64,000 nt of DNA from Anagrus nilaparvatae (taxonomy: Eukaryota; Arthropoda; Insecta; Hymenoptera; Mymaridae). The stretch is from positions 620,001-684,000 of the forward strand of contig JAKSXM010000277.1 in the NCBI GenBank assembly GCA_022575985.1, in the 5' to 3' direction. The translations under genes and the position numbers were made by a program. A model generated the notes under the pieces. That model was given only the letters and a program-made list of their open reading frames with translations, had not been told where the DNA came from and made no database searches. The stretch's first letter is position 1, and each line of letters starts with the position of its first letter. Shown here piece by piece: positions 12,185-24,300 of the stretch.

Positions 12185-13140
12185 TTAAACTGCATCCCGA
12201 TATTAAATTCAACAATTTCAAACTAAATTTAAAATTATTTGATTTAAATTAACCTCTTAGCAGTTAATTTTTAACCCAAAAATCAAAATATTACGCAAAA
12301 TTTAAAACACGTATCCCAACCAAAATATCAGACTTTAAACTGCATCTCGATATTAAATTCAACAATTTCAAACTAAATTTAAAATTATTTGATTAAAATT
12401 AACCTCTTAGCAGTTAATTTTTAACCCAAAAATCAAAATACTATGCAAAATTTAAAATATTCATCCCAATAAATATTTTATACTTTAAACTGCATCCCGA
12501 TACTAATTTCAACAATATTAAACTAAATATAAAATTATTTCATTAAAATTGACCCCATAACAGACAAAAGTTAGGCCAAAAACCAAAATATTATGCAAAC
12601 TTCAAAATATACACTTCAATCAATATTTCAAAATTTAAATTGCATCCCGATATTAATTTGAACGTTTTTAAACCAAAATTAATCTAATTCCGCTAAAAAT
12701 GACCTTATAAAAGCAAAATTCTAGGCCAAAAATCTAAAAAAATACACAATATTAAAATTTTAAACTCTTTTCGATATTTTATATAACGAACAGCAAACCG
12801 ATATTAAGTTTAATGCTTTTAATCCAAAATTAATTTAATTTCGCTAAAATTTACCTTAAAATGGCAAAATTCTAGGCCAAAAATTTAAAATTTACACAAT
12901 TTTAAAATTTTAAATTCTTATCGATTTTTTATATAATAAAGAGCAAACCGATATTAATTTTAACACTTTTAAACCAAAATTATTTTAATTTCGCTAAAAT
13001 TGACCTTATAATGGAAAAATTCTAGGCCAAAAATTTAAAATTTACACAATTTTAAAATTTTAAATTCTTATCGATTTTTTATATAATAAAGAGCAAACCG
13101 ATATTAATTTTAACACTTTTAAACCAAAATTATTTTAATT
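12185..13140. repeat. Tandem array, ~130-160-bp units
   Basis: About seven units carry AACTGCATCCCGATATTAA, later CAAACCGATATTAATTTTAA, followed by AAAATTATTT and AGGCCAAAAATTT. The units become more alike to the right, and the last two are nearly identical. The window's first 120 bases are the same final units ahead of copy 1. Confidence 0.8.
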
Positions 13141-14966
13141 ACCCCATAAAAATCGCAGGAGTATTATAAGTAAGAATAAAATATCATTAAATATAAAATA
13201 GAAAATTAATATTTTTAATTTTATTTGAGTACATTCACTGTTATCATAACCTTTTGTCTGTTTTTGTCTTAAAATTTGTAAATGAATAGAAATTTTTGAA
13301 AAACACTAAAAACAAAATTTATGTTTACAAAAAAATAATATAAATCTTAAATTCTTATTATAAAAAAATAATTTTATAAAGTTGTTATTTTTTTTTATTT
13401 TATTTATTTTTTTTATTTTTCAAAGAAAAAGCGCTAAATAATACGAGAAATTAAATTTCATCTAAAAATTTTAATAAATAATTTTACAAACACAAAAGGA
13501 TAATTTTTTAATTACAAAAGAAAAGCTTATAATTATGAAAGATAAAAATTTATATAAATTTCTTTTCTCCCCTAAACTACTCGGGATTTTTCCCAGTTGA
13601 AAATAATTGTTTGGATCAAACTTGTGGGGCGAGCTAGATCTTAGATCCCTAGATTTAAAGATGAATGGCCCTCACATTAACGTGGGGTGAGCTAGATTCC
13701 TGAATCTGGGAAGAGAGGCGAATGGCCCTCATATATAATCTAAGACATAAAAATATAACTGGGCCTAATTGCAGGGAAGCAATTTCCTCTGGGACGAACA
13801 GTTGACCTGCAGCACAGCTCAGCATGTTCACACCCTTCATTTCAGAGTAAAATTCGGAACAGATACGGGAGACGTAATTGAAGCTCAATAATGTATGTCC
13901 TAAATTTATGTAATATTGATATAAAAAAGTATAATGATGAAGAAAAAGAAGAGATGATTAATATAAACAAAATAAAATACATAATATTGAACATACAGGA
14001 AAGAGATCAAGTAAGAGGGGAAATTTGTATAAAAACTGAAACATAATTATTAAGAATAAAATGTATGTAATATAAATATTATTTTTAAATTTTCTTATTG
14101 AGGGATAAATGAATAAATAAAAAAATAATTAAACATTAAAATAAAAAAAAAATAAAAAAATAAAAAAATTTTCCTTTCTTCTTATGATATTAATACTAAT
14201 AGCAAATATTTCAATTTATTAAAAGTTTGTACCTGGAAATAGATTTAAATTAAATTTAATACGTGATTTTTTTATTTTCTTAGAATGTACAGACCAGAAT
14301 AAGATGATATTTTATGTTTTACATATTTTACTTATTTTACCAATGTGGCCTTTGTCTTACATATTAATTTCATTTTTTCACGCGTTCATCATATGACAAC
14401 ATTTTAAATAAACTTCATATTCTTGAATGAAATTGCACGCTAATCACATTTTTATATATTTTTTATTCTTTCTCGTGCTTATCTACTTCCTTAATATCCT
14501 ACACCATGATGTGAAACCCGACCCAAATACTAAGATTAAACCCTTTTTTATCATATAAAATTTATCCGCATACTTTATGTAAAATAAATCAAAATAATGC
14601 CAAATCTAACTTTGCAGAAGCAATTTTTTTAGCGCAAAAATCTTAATATATCAAAATTTTGTAAATTAACATAATATCTGCATTTTTTATATCTATTGAC
14701 AAATTTATGATCAATTTAAACTTACTATATCCAAATATTGTCAAAATTAACGTTGAAAAAGCACTTTTTAGCGCAAAATATTTAAAACACTGAAATTTTA
14801 AAAATTAACCACAATTTTTACATCTACTGACAAAATTATGATCAATTAACTCATATTAAACCTAACTTATCATTATATTGCCAAAAATAAGATTGAAACA
14901 GCAAATTTTTCCGTACAAATATTCAAAATAATTTAAATTTATTAAAAAAAAAATTAAATATTAAAT
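13020..14966. repeat. Copy 2 of the ~6-kb unit, first part
   Basis: This aligns with 1-3610 minus the 536-1851 element and minus about 350 bp of tandem repeat. It continues after element B at 30681. Several short open frames here are shadows without domains. Confidence 0.85.
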
Positions 14967-14990
14967 TGTTGCGGATTGTAACTATTGTAA
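14967..14990 (+). repeat. Element B 5' LTR, first segment
   Basis: TGTTGCGGATTGTAACTATT matches the start of the 3' LTR at 30399. It is cut by the foldback element at 14991. GTAA at 14987-14990 is the target duplication of that element. Confidence 0.85.
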
Positions 14991-16710
14991 CACGGTTGGC
15001 TAGAAACAATTTTAAATAAAATTTGAAGGTACCTCCGAGATTCCGATGAATTTTGATTGTAGGGTACGTACAGGTCCTAAAAAAACAAAAAAGAAAAAAA
15101 TCCGCTCGGCGCATTTTTATTTTTGCCCAAAATAGGGCTATCTCGGTGAATATATTCAAAAAAACGTTTGAAAAAGAAATAATGAATTATAAATCTTACA
15201 ATTTTAATTGTAATATACTAGAATATGAAAGAAAAGTTAAATTTATACATTTTTATGTATTTTTAACTCACCTGCGCAGACCCAGATGTAATGGATGGTC
15301 ATTGAGGCTGCAAAGATGACCTAGCTGAAAAAACTACATAAAAAACTACATATCCAGGACAAGATGTGATTTTGTCGAGGAAAGTATACTTGACGATTTC
15401 AACTATCATTTTTCTAGACCTTATAGGGTCTCGTCACTGTTTTTGGACACTTTTACTTTAGTCGAAACTGTGATTTTTTCAATTTTTTCGAATTTGATGA
15501 AAAAACTAAGATTCAGATAAAATAAGTTATAAAAAATATTAGGGAGATAGTACCCCCGAATAAGGAGTTTTCATTGGGGGTATGAGCAAAAAAAAGTGGT
15601 TTGCTATTTTTCGGGGATGGCAACTTAAGGGATGCTAGTACTGTAATTGGGGCAAAACTTCGAATTTACGCACGCGTAACGTTGACCAAGCCAATTCACA
15701 GTAGGCTTGCATAATAATTTCACCAAGTCGAATTTATACTGTACGCGTGCGAAATAAACTGGCGCAAGAAATCTTTATTTTTGATATTTTGGATATTTTA
15801 TCCATCAAGTAAAAATCTCTTAAAATAGCAAACCCCCTATCTCCCAAATAAAGCTTATAACCAGGGGGGTATTATCCCCTTAAATGGGCTTACAACTATT
15901 AACATGGAACATGTTCATAGGGAGAGGTACTTGGAAAAAACTACCACTACAGTGAAGGGGGGGGGTGAAAAACGGATGGGTTCGGGGGGGTATAATGTAT
16001 TTAGAATAATTTCGTTTTAGGAACTTAGAATAATTTCGATTTAAGGACGTAGAATAATCCGGGTTTAGGGACTTGGAATAATATTGTTTGACTTTATTTA
16101 ATCATTTAAAAATTTCTATTACACATAAATATGTTCTATGCTCAATAATTGTGTTTACACAAGCCCGTTACAAATTTTTTTATCTTATTCTAAGTTTTTT
16201 CATCAAATTCGAAAAAATTGAAAATATCACAGTTTTGACTTCAGTAAAAGTGTCCAAAAACAGATCTGAAACCCTACATGGTCTAGAAAAATGATAGACG
16301 CAACAGTCAAGAACACTTTTCCTAATAAAAAACACATCTTAACCCGGGTATGTAGTTTTTTATGTAGTTTTTTTAGCTAGGTCAGCTTTGCAGCCTCAAT
16401 GACCATCCATTACATCTGGGTCTGCGCAGATGAGTAAAAAATACATAAAAATGTATAACTTTAACTTTTCTTTCATATTCTAGTATATTACAATTAAAAT
16501 TGTAAGATTTATAATTCATTATTTCTTTTTCGAACGTTTTTTTGAATATATTCACCGAGATAGCCCTATTTTGGGCAAAAATAAAAAAGCGCCGAGCGGA
16601 TTTTTTCCTTTTTTGTTTTTTTAGGACCTGTAGGTACCCTACAATCAAAATTCATCGGAATCTTGGAGGTATTTTCAAATTTTATTTAAAATTGTTTCTA
16701 GCCAACCGTG
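14991..16710. mobile_element. Foldback DNA element, 1720 bp
   Basis: The ends are CACGGTTGGCTAG and its complement. The inverted arms are about 555 bp (14991-15545 and 16155-16710), so the two 88-codon frames in them are mirror images rather than genes. A 4-bp duplication, GTAA, flanks it (14987-14990 and 16711-16714). The uninterrupted LTR at 30399 is the empty site. The centre contains a G run near 15960 and AGAATAATTTCG-type minisatellite units at 15995-16085. No transposase is present. The superfamily is unknown. Confidence 0.85.
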
Positions 16711-16951
16711 GTAAATATGTCTTTATTATAATATAATAATGTATACACGCCTTAATGTATATGTTAGAAAGAGATAGGTAATATCAAGCGCTACCTGTCA
16801 GTCGACAGTACGCACTCAGCCGTATACCAGTACACACGTATTAATTAATCATCTTATCATCATTTTAATCACAGTATCAGTTATTTTACATCCACTTTCA
16901 TCCACTCCAATATTCCACCAATTAACCTCTAAATTACTTCAATATTGTTCA
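16711..16951 (+). repeat. Element B 5' LTR, second segment
   Basis: This continues the LTR after the foldback element and matches 30418-30680. It ends ATTGTTCA. Relative to the 3' LTR it lacks about 21 bp around 16792, where the right copy has an extra GGTCGATCGAAATG-type stretch. Confidence 0.85.
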
Positions 16952-16954
16952 TTT

Positions 16955-17107
16955 AAGTAAAACATTTTATTTTATGTGTCCGTTCACTATATAATTTAAA
17001 ATAAATTAAAGACAATAAAAATAAATATAACAAAAAAAATATAAATATATTTTTTATAAGGAGGCTTAAGCCTCCTTGGGATACCCTAAGTCGGTATATG
17101 TCAGTTC

Positions 17108-17140
<33 letters not shown>

Positions 17141-17344
17141 CAAAATTTATATTCAGTATACTTCGTTGTATCAAAGAGATGACACGAAAATAAAAAATTT
17201 TCTTAAATCGAAAATGAGATTACATATCTCGAAACGCGTCAGTTTATAATTGACTTGTCACTATTAGACGGAAAAAATAAATTTTCTTTTATTATAAAAA
17301 AAAAAAAATTTTTATTGTCTTTAATTTATTTTTATTGTTCATTT
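16955..17344. mobile_element. Small insertion between LTR B and its primer-binding site
   Basis: ATTGTTCATTT occurs at 16944-16954 and again at 17334-17344, an apparent 11-bp target duplication. Near the ends there are inverted phrases, AATTAAAGACAATAAAAAT (about 17000) and its complement (about 17310). The insert itself contains a smaller A-tailed retroposon at 17027-17134. It is unclassified. Confidence 0.5.
17027..17134 (+). mobile_element. Short A-tailed retroposon fragment
   Basis: About 75 bp of unique sequence is followed by about 29 A. AAATATAAC occurs just before it and again just after the A run, suggesting a target duplication. It includes a perfect 20-bp palindrome at 17058-17077. 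This looks like a severely 5'-truncated LINE or SINE end. Confidence 0.5.
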
Positions 17345-17361
17345 GGTCCTTCGATCCTTTT
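17344..17361 (+). other. Probable primer-binding site of element B
   Basis: TGGTCCTTCGATCC follows a second ATTGTTCA LTR end with a 2-nt spacer. Retroelement primer sites begin TGG, complementary to the CCA end of a tRNA. I have not identified the tRNA. Confidence 0.5.
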
Positions 17362-18810
17362 TCGGCTAATAGTTTTTTAATTTAATCATTAAATTAATTA
17401 AAAAACTCAGAAATCAGCACCACGACGTTTTATAATTTTTTCTTCAAGTGAAAAAGGATATTGGATATTTAAGGTGTATTTAAAGTGGATAATAATAAAA
17501 TTTACTGACGCTCATCGATATTATTGTGCTGTGATTAAATATCAATTAACAGTTTTTTCAAAATTTGTAAAAAGTGATTTACACGTGCTGTTCTAAATTA
17601 AATACAATTATATTTGCAAATATAAAGCTAATTATTTGAAAGCAAATAAAAAATTAATGAGTGCGGAAATAATATTTTAAAGAATAAATTATTTAAAAAT
17701 TTATAAAAATTAAAAAACAAAAAGTGTATTACAAAAAAAAAGAAAATAGTCATAAATCAAGAAGAGGGGGCATAATATATTCATACCAGCGTGTTTCTCT
17801 CTCACACACATATTATCAGAAATATAAGTGTCATGCGAACGCATTTTCTCAAGTAGACGACAGCAAACTCCAGTTGCCGCCATATTTTTTATATTTATGA
17901 AGCAGAAGCACGCATTCAAGTTTTTTCTCTCTCTCTCTCTCTTCGCTCTCACTTACTCATATCAACGACGACATCATGCAGTAACTAGTATCACGTCATC
18001 ATATATTCTCTTCGGGGCATCTACATCACGACTACAAGTACATACGCGACGGCGCACTGGGCCCGAAGCGTCTGCTCCAATCATTTTCATTGTCTGCAGC
18101 GTGGCTAAATATTTGTCTACTGCTGGTGTCTCTTATAAACTTAAGTTACGTTTTTCTTTTATTATAATTTATTTAATTATTTTTAAATATTTTCTTTTAT
18201 AATAATAATAATACAAAAATAATTAAGCTCTTTTTTCAGTACACTTTTTGTAATATTTTATTCTTTTAATTTCTTAAATTTTTTCTAATAAATAAATTCA
18301 AAATTTATTTTATAATAATAATTAATATAAAGTTAAACCAATAATTAAAATTCAACTTCGCGTATGATAAAATTAAGAAATTCAAACTTCTGTATCGTAC
18401 AATACTAATATATACTATATGTTAAAAAGAGATAGAGATGTTCGAAATTCTATGTAGAAAAAGATAGAGATGTTCAAATTTCTATTCTTCGCTAAAAATC
18501 ATTCGAAGAAATCAGATCGTACTCTTACTAGTACCTTATTTCTATACAGCAATCAATGCACTTCTACTCTTGATTTCTTTCGGTGATTAAAACATAATAT
18601 TTATTTTGTTCTAAATTAATATTTTAAAGTTACAATTTTAATTTTATTATTTAAAATACTATTTGTGTTCTAGAAAAATTATAATAAAAATTGAAAGTTG
18701 CATTATAAAAAAAAAAAAAAACTCTATCTCTTACATTTATCTTTGCAATATTCTTAAAATTTTAATTAAATATTATTTATCTCTTGATCATATTACTAAT
18801 TTACTCGATG
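17362..18810. other. Element B internal region, no gene recognised
   Basis: This is leader-like AT-rich DNA. A 124-codon plus-strand frame at 17828-18202 has a hydrophobic and arginine-rich composition without any known domain, and I do not call it a gene. A CT microsatellite lies at 17927-17943. GAGATAGAGATGTTC-type phrases at 18425-18475 are inverted relative to 19513-19535. Confidence 0.4.
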
Positions 18811-18927
18811 TTACCTAGGTCTCAAAATTAAATGGTCGACATCAAGAGGTCTATCATAAGCTGTAGCTGTTCGGGCTGTCTTGTCAATCAGTGGGAGTAC
18901 GTGGACATCATTTGCAGATCTCACCAA
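18811..18927 (-). pseudogene. Relic of a BEL/Pao pol C-terminus
   Basis: A 38-codon minus-strand stretch ending in TAA at 18811 translates to a segment containing IDKTARTATAYDRPLDVDHL. It resembles the integrase tail of element C, where a DIKTAGSILKRPVHKLVLL block ends the protein (near 31700). An in-frame TGA lies just upstream. It runs opposite to element B, so it probably belongs to an older insertion within B. The match is short and made by eye. Confidence 0.4.
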
Positions 18928-19036
18928 TCAAGATATAATTTTCTTTGTCATGAGGACTATGTTTAAAATATGTTAGATCTTTATTATTTACTTTTTACTC
19001 TTTTACTCAAATATAAGTCGTAATGCTCAATTTAAA

Positions 19037-19505
19037 AATCTATAACGTATATCATTGTTCTCGGGAGGCAAGGTTTAACTTTCTAAACTCAAATTTTGAT
19101 ATTTATTATATAACTAAATATTCTTAAATTTTCTAGAAATATTGTAAAAAATTTAGTAAATTTTGTCATAAAAAAATTATCTAAATCTTTAATTTAAAAT
19201 GATAATTCATTACGATAATTTTTTCTTATGTTAATTACATTAACTTTTTTTGACATTTCTTACAAATCTCAATAATCCGTATTCTAATCAAAGATAGGAG
19301 AGTAGCAAATGTAAATCTTGTAAATTCTTAAAAAACTCACCGACATTTCTCAACCAAAAACTCATTAATCCGTAATCTAATAAAAGATAGGAGAGTGGTG
19401 AATGTCAAGCATTAAAATGCATTTAATTCTATGTACTACTACACATGACAAAATTTACTTAGATTTTATAATTCAAATCACATAAATCTTAATTAAATAT
19501 AATTC
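19037..19505. repeat. 469-bp direct repeat, left copy
   Basis: This is identical or nearly identical to 20325-20370 joined to 29242-29664, which is also 469 bp once element A and its 5-bp duplication are removed. The two copies bracket the 19513-20324 segment. The ends lack TG/CA, so it is not an obvious LTR. Confidence 0.85.
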
Positions 19506-19512
19506 ATGAAAT

Positions 19513-20324
19513 GAACATCTCTATCTCTGTTTAACATATGACAACATATTACAGAATATATATTATTACGATCAGTTTAATTTTAACAGTGTTAACAAAG
19601 ACAATTTTTATACACTAGTAAAGAAGAGAGCTTATTAATTTTTTAAAAACAAAACTTTCATAATATTTATAATAACACAAAATTTAATTACAATTTTATG
19701 TTAATTATAATTATATTTCTTTGAATATATAAAGTAATGAAATAAAATAGTTACGCATCTTTTCTTTTTATTTAAAAGAGGAGAAGAGAAGAAATATCAT
19801 CGACGCATAACGCAGAACCCACTTATGTACAGCAGCAGACGAAAATGAATAATGCATATGGCCGCTGACTAAGCTGCTTGGTGATCTCGATGAGAATTTA
19901 ATTATAGTTGACGAATAAAGGCCACGTGACTCCGTCTTCTAAAAATCAATTACCGGAACTGCCATGTTGACTTTTTTCTGATGAAGAAACACGCGATGAA
20001 TAAATTATCCGCCATTAAAATCTGCGTTGATTTCCTTTCCTCCTTTTTTTTTTATGATGAAAAATTCGTCACGTTGACTTATACGATGATAAAAAATTTT
20101 GCCAAAAATTTTAGTTGAATTATGCGACGATCAAAAAATTTTGCAAGAATTCGCCTAGTTGAATTTTGCGACGACCAAAACTTTGCAAAAATTCGCCTCG
20201 TTGAATTTTGCGATGACCAAAAACGTTGCTAAAATTCGCCTAGTTGAATTTTGCGTTGAAAAAAATTTGCCAAAAATTTTGCGAAAATTCGCCAGTTGAA
20301 TTTTGCAATTAAACTGTAATTAAT
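19513..20324. repeat. Segment shared with the leader of element C
   Basis: This matches 35289-36324 in the same orientation, apart from about 230 bp extra in the latter near 35355-35590. It ends in degenerate ~42-bp tandem units with GTTGAATTTTGCGACGACC and CAAAAATTCGCCT (20080-20310). Element C is on the minus strand, so relative to B this is a minus-strand C-type leader. It has no open frame of note. Confidence 0.8.
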
Positions 20325-20370
20325 AATCTATAACGTATATCATTGTTCTCGGGAGGCAAGGTTTAACTTT
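20325..20370. repeat. 469-bp direct repeat, right copy, first part
   Basis: The first 46 bp of the second copy run up to the insertion point of element A. They include ACTTT at 20366-20370, one half of A's target duplication. Confidence 0.85.
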
Positions 20371-21289
20371 TGTTATTAAATATTATTATTAAAAAAAAAG
20401 AGGTAGGAAAAGGATGAGGAAAAATGAGGTTATTTTATTTAAACTTTATTAAACCTTTGACTTGAGTTGTTTTTTGAGCAGCGCCCTTACGTATTATTTA
20501 TTTGTGCCTGCCCTGAAAAGGGCAGGGCTTATGAGGTTTGCTGTCGCTGCTCAGTATATAGAAATATATAAAAAAATCACTTACACTCACGCACGCACAG
20601 TCACACAAAATAATCAAAAAATACCTGGGTTTTAACACTGACTGGACCACGTCCAGTCACGGCTGACAAGCCCACTTTTTGCACTCCACAGGTGCGTTGT
20701 CCCTTGGCCAAGTACAAAATTTCTCACCAGGTATTTTACTTCCAAATCCTAACCAGTCACAGGCACACTCAAACGACGTTGAAAAAACAGGCAAGATGAA
20801 CAGCTCTAACGGCAGCTTCCTCAAGAAAAATTCTCTCTGTGGACCAGCGAAACACTATGTGCGTACAGCTAAGCCTCTACTCGAGGAATGAGAGCTCCGC
20901 GGCAACGAACGGCTTGGGAGACGCTACCCCTCTCTATCTCTTTCCACGCGCGCTTTGATTGGCCGAAATAAGTTACTATACTAGGGACTTTATTTTATAT
21001 TTCAAATTTTTAGATAGATAGAACGTGAATTTGTTGTTAATAAAATATAGACTCGAATAATAAATATAACGCGAAAATAAGAAATTATACTATGATTAAT
21101 CGTAATTAAACAATTCATGTTATTTTTATTGTTATAATTTTGTATAATTCTTATGGCATTACCGGTCGGTAACGCCATCTTCATGATCCAACGAGAAGTC
21201 GTCTTTCGCGTCCACCTGTCGTGAAATCGAAATACGTCTTCTAGAAGATCATGGAAATATTGAACGAAAATCCGCGAGATTAATTAACA
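20371..21289 (-). repeat. Element A 3' LTR
   Basis: 919 bp, TGTTATTAAA to TTAATTAACA. It differs from the other LTR at about five substitutions, including the last bases. A 70-codon frame inside it is a shadow present in both LTRs. Confidence 0.97.
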
Positions 21290-21300
21290 ATTCTCCACCC
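21290..21300 (-). other. Element A polypurine tract
   Basis: On the minus strand GGGTGGAGAAT lies directly next to the 3' LTR, the expected primer for plus-strand DNA synthesis. Confidence 0.8.
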
Positions 21301-21330
21301 GGTGCGAGAATTCGAAATTGGAGCACCTGC

Positions 21331-24300
21331 TTACGAGACGTCTGAAGCTAAGTCTAATTTTATTATTTTGGCAACTGAACGTTCTAATTCGCCTAACTGA
21401 GTTTTAAGAATCACGCGTCTTATTCTACCATCAGAACCTGGTATCAATTTGTGAACTATCCCTTTTTTCCACTGATTACGAGGAGCTAAATTGTCACATA
21501 TAAGTACTACATCGCCGACTTTAACAGGGGGACTCTCGGAGGTCCATTTCATTCTAGGGAGCAAAGAAGGTAGATATTCTTTAATCCAGCGTGTCCAAAA
21601 TTCGTCAGCTAATTGTTGAGCATAAACCCATTGTTTCCGATAACTACCACTTATCATTTCATATCTACGAGGAGTTGAAAATTTTGAAGAAGCACCAAAG
21701 AGTAAATGATTGGGAGTTAAAGCTTCTTGATCGTCTAATTCAGGAGATACAAAGGTAATAGGCCGTGAATTTACAGTATGTTCTGCTTCGGCAAAGAGGG
21801 TTCGAAGAACTTCTTCGCGAGGAGTTTTGGTTAATAAGGTTGCAGTTATAGCACGTTTCACGCTTTTAATTAATGATTCCCAGACTCCACCCATATGGGG
21901 TGTAGCCGGAGGGATGAAATACCACTTTGAACCCATACTAGTGCCATAGTCAGTCAATTTTTGAAAATTTAAATTCGCTAAAGCTTGTTTTAGCTCTTCA
22001 TGAGCTCCACGTAGATTCGTGCCATTATCCGAATAGAAGACTGACGGTTGGCCACGCCTTGCCGTCATCCTCTGTATCGCCATAATGCACGAATCGGCAG
22101 ATAAAGTATCTGCTATTTCAAGATGAACTGCCCTCATAGTTAAGCAAGTAAACAAAACACCCCAACGTTTTTCTCTTCTTCTACCTATGGCTACTGTAAA
22201 AGGTCCAAAGTAGTCAATTCCACAATGAGAAAAAGGATTAGAACCGTGAGCCAATCTTCCGGTAGGAAGATCACTCATTCTGGGTATCGCAGGTTTATTA
22301 AATCTTAGCTGACATTCTGCACAATGAGTAGTTATACTTCGCAATGCCCCCCGCAATCTTGTTATCCAGTATTTTTGTCTTATTTCATTTACTACCGTTT
22401 GAGTATTAGAGTGATTAAATATAACATGATAATGAGCAATAAGCAAGCGAACAACTGGATGATTTCCTTTCAAAATTACGGGGTCATTACAAAATTCAAC
22501 TGCATTTTGAATTTTAGAAGCACGACCTTGAACTCTCAAAAGTCCGCCGTTGTCCAAATAAGGTGTAAGTTTTAAAATGTGACTATTAAGGGGTAATGGC
22601 TTATTCGATTTTAAAGCTTTGGATTCCGTGCTAAAATCTTGGGCTTGAGCTTCTATCAACCAAAGATATTCAGCTTCTATTAAATCCTCCACTTCAACAT
22701 CGATACGATTCCAACCTCTAAATTTATCCATAGCAACTGAAACACGAGCTGTTGATCCAAGTAAACGAGACCATTTACTGAATCTTAAGGGGTCTGGTAA
22801 ACGAGAATTACGTTCATAAACTACCATAACAGATGCTTTTGCTTCTAAACGCGATTTTTGCTTATATTCTTCCTTTGAAATAGGAGGTTGGACGGGCCAT
22901 AATTGCTCATTTTTGCTTAAGAATTCAGGACCTCTTTGCCAAAACCCATTAGGACCCAAATCTAAATTTTTTGACTTAGTTGCAAGATCAGCAGGATTAT
23001 CAGAAGAAGAAATCCAACGCCACGAATTTACATCACTTAACTCATCAATTTCTCCTAATCTATTAGCTACATACATTTGATAATTACGGGGATCTGATTT
23101 AATCCAACACAATACTGTCCGAGAATCAGACCAAAATATTTTTCGATCAAATTTAATTTGAGAGTCTTTAACAATTGAATCTGCAAGTCTAGCGCCAACT
23201 AGAGCAGCCTGTAATTCTAATCTTGGTATAGAATGTGCTTTTAAAGGAGTGACGTAACTTTTACTAGCTATTATTCGCGTACTGATTTTACCGTTATTAT
23301 ATACAGCGCGAGAATAAGCTACTGCGGCATAAGCCTTTTCACTGGCATCACAAAACGTGTGTAATTCTATAAAAATGGGCTTGTAATCAAATTCAAACAA
23401 ACAACGCGGTATTTTACAATCGTTAGTTTTTGGAAGATCAGAAATCCAAGCCTGCCACTCGTTAGTGTTATCCTCGCTTATGGGTTCGTCCCAATCTGTA
23501 CCACGTCTCCAAACATCTTGTAATATAATTTTAGCACGTATAGTAAAAGGATTTAAAAAACCGAGAGGATCATATAAGGACATCACTGATCTCAAAATTT
23601 CACGCTTAGTAGGTACTTTATGAGATTTTTCATTAACGCGAGCCACTGTTTCCATACGAAGTGCGAAATTCAAAGTATCAGTAAATGTGTCCCATTGCAT
23701 TCCTAAAGCTTTATCGACACCTGAACCCTCTAAATTTATTTGATTAGAATTTTTCCCAATTTCTTTAGCGTTACTGACCCATTCATGCATTTGAAAATTA
23801 GCGTGAGAATTTATAAAAGTGACTTCTTTAATACGTTTTTGTGCTTCTTCAACCGAATCTAAAGACTCTAAATAGTCATCCATATAAGTACAATTAATCA
23901 AAGCATTAGCCGAATCAGGATGACTGTCTAAAAACATTTCTGCATTACGATTTTTAACATACAAAGCACTACAAGGAGAACTTTTTGAACCAAAAATTAA
24001 AGAAGTCATTTTATAGATTTTAGGGGGAGAAGAACGATCTTGACCCCGCCATAGAAAACACTGATATTTTTGATCTGATTCTTTGACTTTAACGCGCAAA
24101 AACATATCCTTTATATCACCTTTAATGGCCACGCGGCCTTTTCTAAATGATAATAAAATTCCAAACAAAGATTTTAGTAAATCAGGACCAGCTAATAAAG
24201 AATTATTATAACTAACACCAGCGTATTCATAAGCGGCATCAAGAACTACTCGCACCTTATCTAAATTCTCAGACTTTTGAACTCCGAAATGAGGAAGAAA

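Noticed and set aside
15053..15319. 88-codon frame matched by a near-identical protein at 16382-16648 on the other strand
   Set aside because: The two are the arms of one inverted-repeat element, not two related genes.
17828..18202. 124-codon plus-strand open frame
   Set aside because: It has no domain, low-complexity leucine/serine and arginine stretches, lies in the leader of a dead element, and contains a CT microsatellite.
20679..20891. 70-codon frame repeated at 28626-28838
   Set aside because: It lies within both LTRs of element A, where a coding role is not expected.
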